59,863 nt of DNA from Cytobacillus oceanisediminis (GCF_007830235.1 NZ_VLKI01000025.1:1-59863), one strand, 5' to 3'. Counted from the stretch's first letter, positions 15,837 through 24,530 are shown. A program made the numbers and translations. Notes: a model not told the origin generated them from the letters alone.

Positions 15837-16707
15837 AGATATTGCAACACCAGCCAGAACGAGAGCGATTTTGGATAAATACGGTTTTTCTTTTAAGAAA
15901 AGCCTTGGACAGAACTTTCTAATTGATACCAATATACTCCGAAGAATCGTCGATCATGCAGATTTAACGGAAGAATCCGGCGCAATTGAAATTGGCCCAG
16001 GAATAGGAGCCCTGACTGAACAATTGGCAAGGAGAAGCAAAAAAGTGCTTGCTTTTGAAATCGACCAGCGCCTTCTGCCCATTTTAGAAGAAACATTATC
16101 GCCATACCCTAATACAAACATTATTAACGAAGACGTATTAAAAGCAGATGTAAACGCAGCAATTGAAAGGGAGTTTAATGGGATTAATGATATTATGGTC
16201 GTTGCCAACCTCCCGTATTATGTGACAACTCCAATCATTATGAAACTGCTGGAGGACAAGCTGCCAATCAGGGGTATCGTCTGTATGCTACAGAAGGAGG
16301 TTGCTGACAGGATCTCAGCCCGTCCGGGCACTAAGGATTACGGCTCCCTATCTATCGCTATCCAGTACTATACAGAGGCGGAAACAGCCATGATTGTCCC
16401 TAAGACGGTATTTGTACCGCAGCCGAATGTGGACTCCGCAGTCATTAAATTAACAAAGCGAAAAGAGCCGGCAGTAACCGTTAAGAGCGAACGGTTCTTT
16501 TTCCAAGTGACAAAATCAAGCTTTGCTCAAAGACGTAAGACCCTGCTTAATAATCTGACAAGCCAGCTTCCGGAAGGAAAACAAAAGAAGGAGCAAATCC
16601 TGTATGCACTTGAACAGGCTGAGATAGATCCTGGGAGAAGAGGCGAAACATTATCCATAGAAGAGTTTGCGCGTTTAAGTGATGCCCTTCTGCCTTACTT
16701 TTCTTAA
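15829..16707 (+). CDS. rsmA: 16S rRNA A1518/A1519 dimethyltransferase RsmA (KsgA)
   Basis: 292 residues, the normal length. It dimethylates two adjacent adenines in helix 45 of 16S rRNA. Motifs: LGQNFLID, SAM motif IEIGPGIGALTEQLA, and the catalytic motif IV NLPYYVTTP; C-terminal domain with SSFAQRRKTLLNNL. ATG after AAGGAGG at the end of rnmV. A truncated family-1 repeat and a terminator follow. Confidence 0.97.
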   Translation: MHKDIATPARTRAILDKYGFSFKKSLGQNFLIDTNILRRIVDHADLTEESGAIEIGPGIGALTEQLARRSKKVLAFEIDQRLLPILEETLSPYPNTNIINEDVLKADVNAAIEREFNGINDIMVVANLPYYVTTPIIMKLLEDKLPIRGIVCMLQKEVADRISARPGTKDYGSLSIAIQYYTEAETAMIVPKTVFVPQPNVDSAVIKLTKRKEPAVTVKSERFFFQVTKSSFAQRRKTLLNNLTSQLPEGKQKKEQILYALEQAEIDPGRRGETLSIEEFARLSDALLPYFS

Positions 16708-16812
16708 AGGCTGTTTTATAGCTCATAGTTGATTTTGCCACCCTGTTGATTGGAACGGAAGGTGCGGGATCCTCGAAATGCATTCGCATTTTCTTCTTGC
16801 GATGCCTATTCT
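16708..16812 (+). repeat. Truncated family-1 repeat (left part)
   Basis: Left half of family 1: CTCATAGTTGATTTTG, CCTGTTGATTGGAACGGAAGG and the ATGCATTCGCATTTTC palindrome, ending at GATGCCTATTC. The right end is missing. Confidence 0.7.
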
Positions 16813-16843
16813 TAAAAAATGTACTCAGATTTTAAAATAAACC

Positions 16844-16874
16844 AAAAAAGCCTGCTAAAAGCGGGCTTTTTTTT
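16844..16874 (+). terminator. Terminator downstream of rsmA
   Basis: AAAGCCTGC, loop TAAAA, GCGGGCTTT with one G-U pair, then T run; flanked by A run, so it could act in both directions. Confidence 0.85.
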
Positions 16875-16923
16875 ATAGCCATAATGCGGGCTGTAAATAA
16901 GGGATATATTCTCCTTTTATACG

Positions 16924-16952
16924 CACATGTTTATAGACGAATGCATAATTTA
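16924..16952 (+). promoter_or_regulatory. Candidate sigma-K promoter of yabG
   Basis: CACA (16924-16927) and GCATAATTTA (16943-16952) fit the sigma-K consensus mACm and gCATAnnnTA, with a 15-bp spacer, one short of usual. yabG is known to be transcribed by sigma-K in B. subtilis. Confidence 0.5.
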
Positions 16953-17061
16953 TGACATAAATATTAATTCCATCAGCGGTCTTATCCCGTTAATGAGATA
17001 TAAAAGCCAAAGAGATTAGAGAAGCCCGTGTTCCCCATGTGGGCCAATTGGAGTGACGACA

Positions 17062-17946
17062 TTGACTATAAATATTATGGATATCGTCGGAAGAATTTCT
17101 TATCGCTGTGATATTCTATTCCGTGTGATTGATATTAGAGAACAGAACGGCAAGAAAATGGCCGTTTTATTTGGAGAGGATATTCGTCTTGTTGCCGATG
17201 CTCCCTATGAAGATTTAATCGTCATCAACCAGGCGGACCGAATGAAGATCGAACAGGAGTATAGATCCCTCGAAGAGCAGTCCTTTCAGCTTTTCAGACA
17301 GGATATAGCCCTTTTAAGAGAAAAACAGGAGTATGAGGTCACAGACGGCTACAGCAAGACACTTAATTATTTTCAGATACCAGGAAGAGTGCTGCATCTG
17401 GATGGAGATCCCTCATATTTAAAGAAATGCCTGAGTGTATATGACAAAATAGGCATCCCGGTTACAGGCATTCATTGCAATGAAAAGGAAATGCCGATGA
17501 AAATAGGACAGCTCATCGATCATTACAGGCCTGATATCCTGGTTGTTACCGGTCATGATGCATATTCCAAGTCTAAAGGAAAGAAATCGGATATTACTGC
17601 TTATAGGCATTCCAGGGAATTTGTGCAAACGGTAAGAGAAGCCAGAAAAAAGATTCCCCATCTGGATCAGCTCGTTATCTTTGCAGGGGCCTGCCAATCC
17701 CACTTTGAATCGCTGATCCATGCAGGAGCCAACTTTGCGAGCTCCCCTTCAAGGGTGAATATCCATGCTCTCGACCCTGTTTATATTGTAGCTAAAGTAA
17801 GCCTTACTCCTTTTATGGAAAGAATTAACGTATGGGATATCTTAAGAAACACATTAACAGGTGAAAAGGGATTGGGAGGTATTGAAACACGAGGTGTTTT
17901 GAGAACAGGGATGCCTTTTAATAATGAACAGTTAAATGAGTCATAA
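17062..17946 (+). CDS. yabG: Sporulation-specific protease YabG
   Basis: 294 residues, close to B. subtilis YabG (about 290). YabG is a mother-cell protease that trims spore coat proteins and guides coat cross-linking. Conserved blocks: GRVLHLDGDPSYLKKCL, RPDILVVTGHDAYSK, FAGACQSHFESLIHAGANFASSP (likely the catalytic region with Cys and His) and the KGLGGIETRGVL tail. The start is uncertain: TTG 17062 sits 7-8 bp after GGAGTG; GTG 17053 and ATG 17077 are alternatives. No signal peptide. Candidate sigma-K promoter upstream. Confidence 0.93.
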   Translation: MTINIMDIVGRISYRCDILFRVIDIREQNGKKMAVLFGEDIRLVADAPYEDLIVINQADRMKIEQEYRSLEEQSFQLFRQDIALLREKQEYEVTDGYSKTLNYFQIPGRVLHLDGDPSYLKKCLSVYDKIGIPVTGIHCNEKEMPMKIGQLIDHYRPDILVVTGHDAYSKSKGKKSDITAYRHSREFVQTVREARKKIPHLDQLVIFAGACQSHFESLIHAGANFASSPSRVNIHALDPVYIVAKVSLTPFMERINVWDILRNTLTGEKGLGGIETRGVLRTGMPFNNEQLNES

Positions 17947-17951
17947 TCCGG

Positions 17952-17988
17952 CAAGCCGTTTATATTTAGGGAACGGCTTGTTTTTTTT
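17952..17988 (+). terminator. Terminator after yabG
   Basis: CAAGCCGTT (17952-17960) pairs perfectly with AACGGCTTG (17972-17980), followed by eight T. Confidence 0.93.
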
Positions 17989-18174
17989 GTGGCAATAAAA
18001 AAGCATAAAGCTACAAATTATGATGTGTTTTGACATTTAAAGCCTCTGGAAAGAGCAGAGGAACAGCTGATAAATCGCTTTCCAGATGGATCTTTAAAAA
18101 CTATACATATTCTTTTAAGTTTACGGTAATCCTAAAATTGTTGAAAATTAGAAGAAAAAGTAGAAGAAAACATA

Positions 18175-18245
18175 TTGACATTTATTTTTAAAGACTGTTA
18201 TAATTTATATTTTTGTTTGACAACATTGTGTCAGTGTGATATACT
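18175..18245 (+). promoter_or_regulatory. Tandem sigma-A promoters of veg
   Basis: P1: TTGACA 18175-18180, 18-bp spacer, TATAAT 18199-18204. P2: TTGACA 18217-18222, 17-bp spacer, TATACT 18240-18245. Both are near consensus with AT-rich upstream DNA, fitting the very strong veg promoters known in B. subtilis. Confidence 0.9.
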
Positions 18246-18266
18246 TTACATAGTGAGGTGGACCGA

Positions 18267-18530
18267 ATGGCAAAAACATTATTGGATATTAAAAAAGCTC
18301 TTGATTCAAATCTTGGAAAAAGGCTCTTGCTAAAAGCAAATGGCGGACGCAGAAAGACCATTGAGCGTTCAGGTGTTTTGGCAGAAACGTACCCTTCCGT
18401 ATTTGTGATTGAATTAGATCAAGATGAAAATGCATTTGAACGTGTATCTTACAGCTATGCGGATGTTTTAACAGAAACGGTTCAAATTACATTCTACGAA
18501 GACACATCAGGACAGGTTGCTTTAAGCTAA
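18267..18530 (+). CDS. veg: Veg protein
   Basis: 87 residues, matching B. subtilis Veg (86). It has a beta-barrel SH3-like (DUF1021) fold with the conserved LKANGGRRKTIERSG and VFVIELDQDENAFERVSYSYADVLTE segments (the latter seen in two adjoining blocks). In B. subtilis it promotes biofilm formation by acting against SinR, by an unknown mechanism. ATG 18267 after GTGAGGTGG; the in-frame GTG at 18258 is part of that site. A weak hairpin with T run (18541-18580) may end the transcript. Confidence 0.96.
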   Translation: MAKTLLDIKKALDSNLGKRLLLKANGGRRKTIERSGVLAETYPSVFVIELDQDENAFERVSYSYADVLTETVQITFYEDTSGQVALS

Positions 18531-18682
18531 TATATATTTTACAGCAGAGCGGTGAACATTTTGTTTGCTGCTTTTTGTTTTGTCTTTTTTGCTGAGGGGC
18601 TGTTTATTCAGGATAAATAAGGGGCTTATGAATAGAAGGTCCCTGTTCCATAATAAAAGTACCGCAGTTAAAGGAGATGTTA

Positions 18683-18856
18683 ATGTTGGGCAGAAGAAGA
18701 GGCGTTATGTCAGATGGTTTAAAAGAAGAAATCGCAAAAGAACTTGGGTTTTATGATGTAGTCCAAAAAGAAGGCTGGGGCGGCATTCGTGCCAAAGATG
18801 CCGGCAACATGGTGAAGCGGGCTATCGAAATGGCACAGCAAAATCTTAGCAAATAA
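18683..18856 (+). CDS. sspF: Minor alpha/beta-type small acid-soluble spore protein SspF
   Basis: 57 residues read directly from the sequence. It begins MLGRRRGVMSDGLKEE and carries the SASP blocks AKELGFYD, GGIRAKDAGNMVKRAIE. It matches B. subtilis SspF (about 61), a minor DNA-binding protein of the dormant spore. ATG 18683 follows AAAGGAGAT at ideal distance. Upstream TGAATA and CATAATAA resemble forespore sigma-G elements, but their spacing (14 bp) is short. The terminator at 18910 follows. Confidence 0.95.
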   Translation: MLGRRRGVMSDGLKEEIAKELGFYDVVQKEGWGGIRAKDAGNMVKRAIEMAQQNLSK

Positions 18857-18909
18857 CACATAGCTTTGTTCATTGTTTCAACCATTAACAATAAAAACTG
18901 TACTGCGGC

Positions 18910-18940
18910 TGCCGGAGCTTACGCTTCGGCATTTATTATT
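18910..18940 (+). terminator. Terminator after sspF
   Basis: TGCCGGAGC (18910-18918), loop TTAC, GCTTCGGCA (18923-18931) with one G-T pair, then TTTATTATTT. Confidence 0.88.
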
Positions 18941-19048
18941 TAGAAGTGTCTCTAAAAGACCGGAAATCTCGAAAGAACCTTATTATTCAGGCCCTTGCGC
19001 TTTTCTGTTCAATTTGTGGTAAAATAGGACAAAAAATGGAGACGCTCT

Positions 19049-19114
19049 ATAAGAAAGGTGTAAGGCACCTTCTTGTCGGATTGGCTTATGACCTCGAGCC
19101 GATGGTGCCTGGAG
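19049..19114 (-). repeat. Short inverted family-2 repeat
   Basis: Reverse-complement family-2 core: CTTGTCGGATTGGCTTATGACCTCGAG and GGTGCCTGGAGCTA in two parts, plus AAGGTG/CACCTT arms. It is the only copy here in reverse orientation relative to the downstream gene (ispE). Confidence 0.65.
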
Positions 19115-19174
19115 CTAAACAGTTATCAAAGTCTAATTTTATAAATTTTTTTATATTTAAAGAAGTAGGTGGAA

Positions 19175-20047
19175 ATGTTGAAGGTCATGGTTAAGGCACC
19201 TGCTAAAATCAATTTGTCATTGGATGTTTTACATAAACGGGAAGATGGCTATCATGAGGTTGAAATGATTATGACAACTATTGATTTGGCGGACCGCCTG
19301 GAATTAACGCTTTTAAACAAGAATGAAATAAAAATTATCTCGCATAACCGTTTTGTTCCGGATGATCAGCGAAATCTTGCCTATCAGGCTGCGCATCTTC
19401 TTAAAGAACGGTTTCAAGTGCAAAAAGGTGTAGCCATTACGATCGAAAAAACGATTCCTGTTGCTGCTGGGCTTGCGGGCGGAAGCAGTGATGCGGCAGC
19501 TACTCTTAGAGGCCTAAATAAGCTATGGGAATTGGGCCTTTCAATGGATGAACTTGCCGAAATTGGGTCGGAAATTGGTTCGGATGTGTCTTTTTGTGTT
19601 TATGGAGGGACTGCTTTGGCAAAAGGAAGAGGAGAAGTGATTAAAGAGCTTCCCGCACCTCCTACTTGCTGGGTAATACTTGCCAAGCCATTTATCGGCG
19701 TATCGACAGCGGATGTTTATAGAAGGCTTGATGTGAACCAGGTACACCATCCGAATACTGGCGGAATGATTGAAGCTATACATAACGGAAGCTATGCAGG
19801 GGTTTGCCATAATCTCGGAAATGTCCTTGAGGATGTAACATTACAGATGCATCCTGAGGTGGCACAAATTAAAGACCAAATGAAAAGGTTTGGGGCAGAT
19901 GCTGTCCTGATGAGCGGTAGCGGCCCTACGGTGTTTGGACTTGTCCACCATGATTCAAGAATGCATCGGATTTATAATGGCCTAAGAGGATTCTGTGATC
20001 AGGTGTTTGCTGTCAGAATGCTTGGGGAAAGGCATAAGCTTGATTAA
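19175..20047 (+). CDS. ispE: 4-diphosphocytidyl-2-C-methyl-D-erythritol kinase
   Basis: 290 residues. IspE is the GHMP kinase of the MEP isoprenoid pathway. Motif 1 KAPAKINLSLDV, the ATP-binding glycine-rich loop PVAAGLAGGSSDAAA, and the C-terminal LMSGSGPTVFGL are all present. ATG 19175 is chosen by length; GTG 19169, TTG 19178 and ATG 19187 are in frame and the TTG is better placed from AGGTGG, so the exact start is open. The purR promoter overlaps its stop codon. Confidence 0.95.
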   Translation: MLKVMVKAPAKINLSLDVLHKREDGYHEVEMIMTTIDLADRLELTLLNKNEIKIISHNRFVPDDQRNLAYQAAHLLKERFQVQKGVAITIEKTIPVAAGLAGGSSDAAATLRGLNKLWELGLSMDELAEIGSEIGSDVSFCVYGGTALAKGRGEVIKELPAPPTCWVILAKPFIGVSTADVYRRLDVNQVHHPNTGGMIEAIHNGSYAGVCHNLGNVLEDVTLQMHPEVAQIKDQMKRFGADAVLMSGSGPTVFGLVHHDSRMHRIYNGLRGFCDQVFAVRMLGERHKLD

Positions 20048-20091
20048 ATCCGTATATTAATGGTATATTATCGTTAAAATATTCGGATTTA
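20040..20091 (+). promoter_or_regulatory. purR promoter with two inverted PurBox-like sites
   Basis: -35 TTGATT (20040-20045), 18-bp spacer, extended -10 TGGTATATT (to 20069). AAATCCGTATATT (20046-20058) and, inverted, AATATTCGGATTT (20078-20090) resemble the PurBox AWWWCCGAACWWT. One covers the spacer, the other lies downstream of the start site, suggesting autoregulation by PurR. Confidence 0.7.
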
Positions 20092-20107
20092 CATGGGGGT
20101 TCCACAA

Positions 20108-20926
20108 ATGAAATTTCGCAGAAGCGAACGGTTAATAGATATGACCAATTATTTATTAAACCATCCGCGTCAGCTGGTATCCTTAACTTTCTTTTCAGAA
20201 AGATATGGTTCTGCCAAGTCCTCCATAAGCGAGGATTTAACAATCATTAAAGAAACATTTGAGCAAAGGGGAATAGGCACACTGCAGACCGTTTCCGGAG
20301 CAGCTGGCGGAGTCAAGTTCAATGTAAAGGTAACAGATGATGAGGCTCGTCCATTTGTAGATGAACTATGCGGCCTAATAGCCAGTCCAGAAAGGCTTTT
20401 GCCGGGCGGATATCTGTATATGACTGACATATTGGGAGATCCACTGATTGTCCAGCGTGCCGGTAGACTATTTGCCTCCGCATTTGCAGATAAGCCAATT
20501 GATGTCGTGATGACTGTGGCTACCAAAGGGATACCCCTCGCATATGCTGCCGCTAACTATCTCAATGTACCTGTTGTCATTGTAAGGCGGGACAGCAAGG
20601 TGACAGAAGGTTCGACTGTAAGCATTAATTATGTGTCAGGATCGGCAAAAAGGATCCAAACGATGGTTCTCTCAAAACGAAGCCTTGCGGAAGGATCCAA
20701 TGTCTTAATCATCGATGACTTTATGAAAGCCGGCGGAACAGTGAATGGCATGGTCAGTATGCTGGAGGAATTTAAAGCAAATCTGGCTGGGATTGCTGTC
20801 CTGGTTGAGGCTGAAAAAGCAGAAGAGCGGCTGGTTGATGAGTACCTTTCTCTTGTACGCCTCTCCGATGTAGATGTACGGGAAAAGAAGATCAATGTAA
20901 GTGAAGGCAACTATTTTAAAAAATAG
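20108..20926 (+). CDS. purR: Purine operon repressor PurR
   Basis: 272 residues. PurR has an N-terminal winged helix (MKFRRSERLIDMTNYLL...) and a phosphoribosyltransferase-like domain with the PRPP-binding loop VLIIDDFMKAGG and the flexible loop VTEGSTVSINYVSG. It represses purine genes; PRPP relieves binding. Start ATG 20108 matches the family N terminus; an upstream in-frame ATG (20093) adds five residues. It is a little shorter at the C terminus than B. subtilis PurR (285). Confidence 0.96.
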   Translation: MKFRRSERLIDMTNYLLNHPRQLVSLTFFSERYGSAKSSISEDLTIIKETFEQRGIGTLQTVSGAAGGVKFNVKVTDDEARPFVDELCGLIASPERLLPGGYLYMTDILGDPLIVQRAGRLFASAFADKPIDVVMTVATKGIPLAYAAANYLNVPVVIVRRDSKVTEGSTVSINYVSGSAKRIQTMVLSKRSLAEGSNVLIIDDFMKAGGTVNGMVSMLEEFKANLAGIAVLVEAEKAEERLVDEYLSLVRLSDVDVREKKINVSEGNYFKK

Positions 20927-20949
20927 GTTACGTTTAAAGTTCATTTTTA

Positions 20950-21006
20950 CCGCCCGCGGAAAGCGAGTAACTGGAGCGGAAATCAACAGGCAAGTTTAAC
21001 AGAGCT
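20950..21006 (+). repeat. Family-1 right-end fragment
   Basis: Only the right end remains: GCCCGCGGAAAGCGAG, CTGGAGCGGAAATCAACAGG and TTTAACAGAGC. It sits between purR and ridA. Confidence 0.75.
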
Positions 21007-21039
21007 AAAAATAAATGATATTTTTTAGGGGGAGAATTC

Positions 21040-21414
21040 ATGAAAGTCATTCAAACGAACCAGGCTCCTGCAGCAATTGGGCCATATTCACAAGGAATCA
21101 CAGTCAACAATCTTTTTTACAGCTCAGGACAGATTCCACTTACAGCAGAAGGAGCAATGATTGAAGGTGATGTAAAAGCGCAGACTCACCAGGTTTTTAA
21201 AAACCTTCAAGCTGTATTGGAAGAGGCAGGAGCTTCTTTAAATACCGTTGTAAAGGCAACTGTATTTATAAAAGACATGAATGAATTTTCAGCAATCAAT
21301 GAAGTGTATGGAGAATATTTCAGCACACATAAGCCTGCACGTTCCTGTGTAGAGGTCGCCCGCCTTCCGAAGGATGCATTGGTGGAGATAGAAGTAGTAG
21401 CGCTCGTTAAATAA
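21040..21414 (+). CDS. ridA: RidA family enamine/imine deaminase (YabJ)
   Basis: 124 residues, normal RidA length. It hydrolyses reactive 2-aminoacrylate and related enamines to protect PLP enzymes; in B. subtilis YabJ is also linked to purine regulation. Family motifs: YSSGQIPL, the active-site arginine in ARSCVEVARLPKDALVEIE, and Y/E residues of the trimer cleft. ATG after GGGGGAG. Confidence 0.95.
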   Translation: MKVIQTNQAPAAIGPYSQGITVNNLFYSSGQIPLTAEGAMIEGDVKAQTHQVFKNLQAVLEEAGASLNTVVKATVFIKDMNEFSAINEVYGEYFSTHKPARSCVEVARLPKDALVEIEVVALVK

Positions 21415-21429
21415 AACGGGCGTTTTTTT
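21401..21429 (+). terminator. Terminator overlapping end of ridA
   Basis: CGCTCGTT (21401-21408) pairs with AACGGGCG (21415-21422), one G-U pair, then seven T. The ridA stop codon is in the loop. Confidence 0.85.
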
Positions 21430-21546
21430 ATTATCAGAAATAGAGGAAAAAATACATGATATAAGGGGGTTAGCTTAAGCTTTTGTCTGCAATTTTTATA
21501 AAAGTAAAAAGATGAACAAAATATTCAAAAAATATTTTTCCATTTA

Positions 21547-21574
21547 AGAAGGAGAATTGGGAAATATGTTGAAT
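21547..21574 (+). promoter_or_regulatory. Candidate sigma-H promoter of spoVG
   Basis: AGAAGGAGAA (-35, around 21547-21556) and GTTGAAT (-10, 21568-21574) fit the sigma-H consensus RnAGGAwWW and RnnGAAT. The DNA upstream (21481-21545) is very AT-rich, as at the B. subtilis spoVG promoter that AbrB binds. Confidence 0.7.
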
Positions 21575-21618
21575 TTATAAAATTAGGATTATATCTTCTG
21601 GAAAAGGTGGTGAACAGA

Positions 21619-21909
21619 ATGGAAGTGACAGACGTTAGATTACGCCGCGTCAATACGGATGGACGAATGAGGGCTATCGCATCTATTACTTTGGATCATG
21701 AATTTGTTGTTCATGATATTCGTGTGATTGATGGGAACAACGGCTTATTTGTAGCTATGCCTAGCAAACGTACTCCGGATGGAGAATTTAGAGATATTGC
21801 TCACCCAATTAACTCAGGAACGCGCGGTAAAATCCAGGAGGCTGTATTAGCCGAGTACCACCGTTTAGGTGAATTAGAAGTTGAATTTGAAGAAGCCGGT
21901 GCTTCCTAA
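21619..21909 (+). CDS. spoVG: Regulator SpoVG
   Basis: 96 residues, almost identical to B. subtilis SpoVG (97). It is a small nucleic-acid-binding regulator of cortex formation and, in other Firmicutes, of virulence and capsule. Conserved RLRRVNTDGRMRAIASIT, MPSKRTPDGEFRDIAHPI and the C-terminal helix are intact. ATG 21619 after AAAGGTGGTGA. Two terminators follow in tandem. Confidence 0.97.
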   Translation: MEVTDVRLRRVNTDGRMRAIASITLDHEFVVHDIRVIDGNNGLFVAMPSKRTPDGEFRDIAHPINSGTRGKIQEAVLAEYHRLGELEVEFEEAGAS

Positions 21910-21922
21910 AGAATAAAACAAC

Positions 21923-22023
21923 AAGGGCCTACTTCATAAGTAAGGCTCTTTTTTATTTTTTTAATTTTTTCAGCTTTTAGCTCTAAGCTCGCCAGATATG
22001 GAGGTGCTTAGGGCTTTTTTTAT
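21923..22023 (+). terminator. Two tandem terminators after spoVG
   Basis: First: AAGGGCCTACTT with AAGTAAGGCTCTT around CAT (one bulge), then T run (21923-21956). Second: AGCTCTAAGC (21979-21988) with GCTTAGGGCT (22006-22015), then eight T. Confidence 0.8.
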
Positions 22024-22120
22024 TTTATATCCTGTACCCTGTTTTTGGGGGGATATAAACCATTTTTTAAAAAAATACCGTTTACGGTAATGACAAATAT
22101 TTGTACTTTGTTATCATTCC

Positions 22121-22149
22121 TTGAAATAAGAGCCCATTTAAGATATATT
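22121..22149 (+). promoter_or_regulatory. glmU promoter
   Basis: -35 TTGAAA (22121-22126), 17-bp spacer, -10 TATATT (22144-22149), 37 bp before the glmU start. Confidence 0.75.
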
Positions 22150-22185
22150 CTTAATGGATAAAAAGGTTAAATTGGAGGCCTGTAA

Positions 22186-23553
22186 ATGTCTAATCGATAC
22201 GCGGTAATTTTAGCCGCTGGCCAGGGGACAAGAATGAAGTCAAAGCTTTATAAAGTCCTTCATCCTGTGTGCGGTAAACCGATGGTTCAACATGTTGTTG
22301 ATCAAGTTTCAAAGCTTAATATAAAAGAAATTGTCACTATTACAGGGCATGGCGCCGAGATGGTTAAAGAACAGCTTGGTTCAAGCAGCAAATATGCTCT
22401 TCAGGAGGAGCAGCTTGGTACAGCACATGCCGTCATGCAGGCGCGTGAAATGCTTGAAGGCAAAGAAGGCGTCACCATCGTTGTTTGCGGAGATACTCCG
22501 CTTATCAAGCATGAAACAATGGAAGCGCTTTTTAAGCATCATGAAGAGCTTTCTGCAAAAGCGACTATTTTAACTGCGCATGCGGAAAGTCCATTTGGAT
22601 ATGGGCGTGTAATCCGCAATGAGCAGGCTATGGTTGAAAAAATCGTAGAACATAAAGATGCTTCAGAAGAAGAGCGCAAGATTAAAGAAATCAATACTGG
22701 AACTTACTGCTTTGATAATAAAGCACTTTTTGAAGCCTTGAATAAGGTTACAAATAATAATGTCCAGGGCGAATATTACCTTCCGGATGTCATTGAAATC
22801 CTTAAAAATGAGGGTGAAATCGTTACGGCTTATCAAACAGCCGATTTTGAGGAGACTTTGGGTGTCAATGACCGGGTAGCACTATCCCATGCAGAAACAT
22901 TCATGAAAAAGCGGATAAATGAAGAACATATGCGTAATGGAGTTACAATCATTGATCCGTCAAACACATATATTGGTGCGGATGTTAAAATTGGTTCTGA
23001 TACTGTGCTTTACCCTGGAACCATTCTTTCAGGCAATACGCTAATTGGTTCAGATTGCGTAATTGGACCTCATACGGAGATATCCGATTGCCATATAGGA
23101 GATCAGACAGTAATCCGCCAATCTGCAGCATATGACAGCCATATTGGCTCACAGGTGAATATCGGGCCATTTGCCCATATTCGTCCTCAATCTGATATTC
23201 ACGATGAAGTGAAAATCGGTAACTTTGTTGAAGTGAAAAAGTCTGTCTTTGGAAAAGGGAGCAAGGCTTCTCATCTAAGCTATATTGGCGATGCAGAAAT
23301 TGGCAAGGATGTCAATTTGGGCTGCGGCTCAATTACTGTCAATTATGATGGCAAAAATAAATACCTGACCAAAATAGAAGATGGTGTGTTTATTGGCTGC
23401 AACTCAAATCTGGTTGCACCGGTAATCATTGGTGAAGGTGCTTATGTAGCAGCAGGATCAACCATTACAGAAGATGTGCCGGGTGAAGCCCTTTCCATTG
23501 CCCGAGCACGCCAAGTCAATAAGGAAAATTACGTTCAAAAATTTAACAAGTAA
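22186..23553 (+). CDS. glmU: Bifunctional UDP-GlcNAc pyrophosphorylase / GlcN-1-P acetyltransferase
   Basis: 455 residues (gcaD in B. subtilis). The N-terminal nucleotidyltransferase has LAAGQGTRMKS and GDTPL; the C-terminal part is a left-handed beta helix of hexapeptide repeats with the acetyltransferase residues (HIRPQ, KNKYLTKIEDG, GCNSNLVAP). It makes UDP-GlcNAc for peptidoglycan and teichoic acid. ATG with TTGGAGG. prs follows 20 bp later in one operon. Confidence 0.97.
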   Translation: MSNRYAVILAAGQGTRMKSKLYKVLHPVCGKPMVQHVVDQVSKLNIKEIVTITGHGAEMVKEQLGSSSKYALQEEQLGTAHAVMQAREMLEGKEGVTIVVCGDTPLIKHETMEALFKHHEELSAKATILTAHAESPFGYGRVIRNEQAMVEKIVEHKDASEEERKIKEINTGTYCFDNKALFEALNKVTNNNVQGEYYLPDVIEILKNEGEIVTAYQTADFEETLGVNDRVALSHAETFMKKRINEEHMRNGVTIIDPSNTYIGADVKIGSDTVLYPGTILSGNTLIGSDCVIGPHTEISDCHIGDQTVIRQSAAYDSHIGSQVNIGPFAHIRPQSDIHDEVKIGNFVEVKKSVFGKGSKASHLSYIGDAEIGKDVNLGCGSITVNYDGKNKYLTKIEDGVFIGCNSNLVAPVIIGEGAYVAAGSTITEDVPGEALSIARARQVNKENYVQKFNK

Positions 23554-23573
23554 TAAAGCGATGGAGGCCCAAC

Positions 23574-24530
23574 ATGTCTAACCAGTATTTAGATCCAAAT
23601 TTAAAGGTGTTCAGTTTAAATTCAAACCGAAAGCTAGCTGCAGAAATTGCAAATGTCATTGGTGTAGAGCTGGGGAAATGTTCTGTAACCCGCTTTAGCG
23701 ATGGTGAAATCCAAATCAATATTGAGGAAAGTATCCGCGGATGCGATGTGTACGTTATTCAATCCACAAGTTCTCCTGTTAATGAGCACTTAATGGAGCT
23801 CTTGATTATGATTGATGCGCTTAAACGTGCATCTGCAAAAACAATCAACATTGTTATGCCTTATTATGGCTATGCCCGCCAGGACCGCAAAGCCAGAGCA
23901 CGTGAGCCAATTACAGCTAAGCTTTGTGCGAACTTGCTTGAAACAGCAGGTGCGACCCGCGTAATTACACTTGACTTGCATGCGCCACAGATTCAAGGTT
24001 TCTTCGATATTCCTATTGATCATTTAATGGGTGTGCCGATCCTGTCTGATTACTTTAAGAACAAAATCATGGATGGCGATATCGTAATCGTATCTCCTGA
24101 CCATGGCGGTGTAACACGCGCACGTAAAATGGCTGATCGCCTAAAGGCTCCAATTGCCATTATTGATAAACGCCGTCCGAAGCCAAATGTGGCAGAAGTA
24201 ATGAACATTGTGGGTAACATCGATGGAAAAATTGCCATCTTAATCGATGATATTATTGATACTGCCGGAACGATAACACTAGCTGCAAATGCCCTTGTAG
24301 AAAATGGCGCATCAGAAGTGTATGCATGCTGTACGCATCCTGTACTATCAGGCCCTGCCATCGATAGAATCGAAAACTCAACCATCAAAGAGCTGGTTGT
24401 GACAAATTCAATCACTCTTGCAGAAGAAAAGAAAACAGATAAGATTGTTGAACTATCAGTAGCGCCACTTATCGGTGAAGCTATTATCCGTGTTCATGAA
24501 GAGCAATCTGTCAGCACGCTGTTCGATTGA
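23574..24530 (+). CDS. prs: Ribose-phosphate pyrophosphokinase
   Basis: 318 residues. Prs makes PRPP from ribose 5-phosphate and ATP. Motifs: the catalytic flexible loop YGYARQDRKARAREPITAKL, the PRPP-binding IDDIIDTAGTI, and SPDHGGVTRAR. PRPP is the PurR ligand, which ties this gene to purR upstream. ATG after GGAGGCC. A hairpin (CAGGCTTGCT/AGCAAGCCTG, 24553-24576) with a weak T tract may end the transcript. Confidence 0.97.
   Translation: MSNQYLDPNLKVFSLNSNRKLAAEIANVIGVELGKCSVTRFSDGEIQINIEESIRGCDVYVIQSTSSPVNEHLMELLIMIDALKRASAKTINIVMPYYGYARQDRKARAREPITAKLCANLLETAGATRVITLDLHAPQIQGFFDIPIDHLMGVPILSDYFKNKIMDGDIVIVSPDHGGVTRARKMADRLKAPIAIIDKRRPKPNVAEVMNIVGNIDGKIAILIDDIIDTAGTITLAANALVENGASEVYACCTHPVLSGPAIDRIENSTIKELVVTNSITLAEEKKTDKIVELSVAPLIGEAIIRVHEEQSVSTLFD

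Noticed and set aside
18946..19194. 82-residue ORF before ispE
   Set aside because: It crosses an inverted family-2 repeat and the ispE ribosome binding site and overlaps the ispE start.
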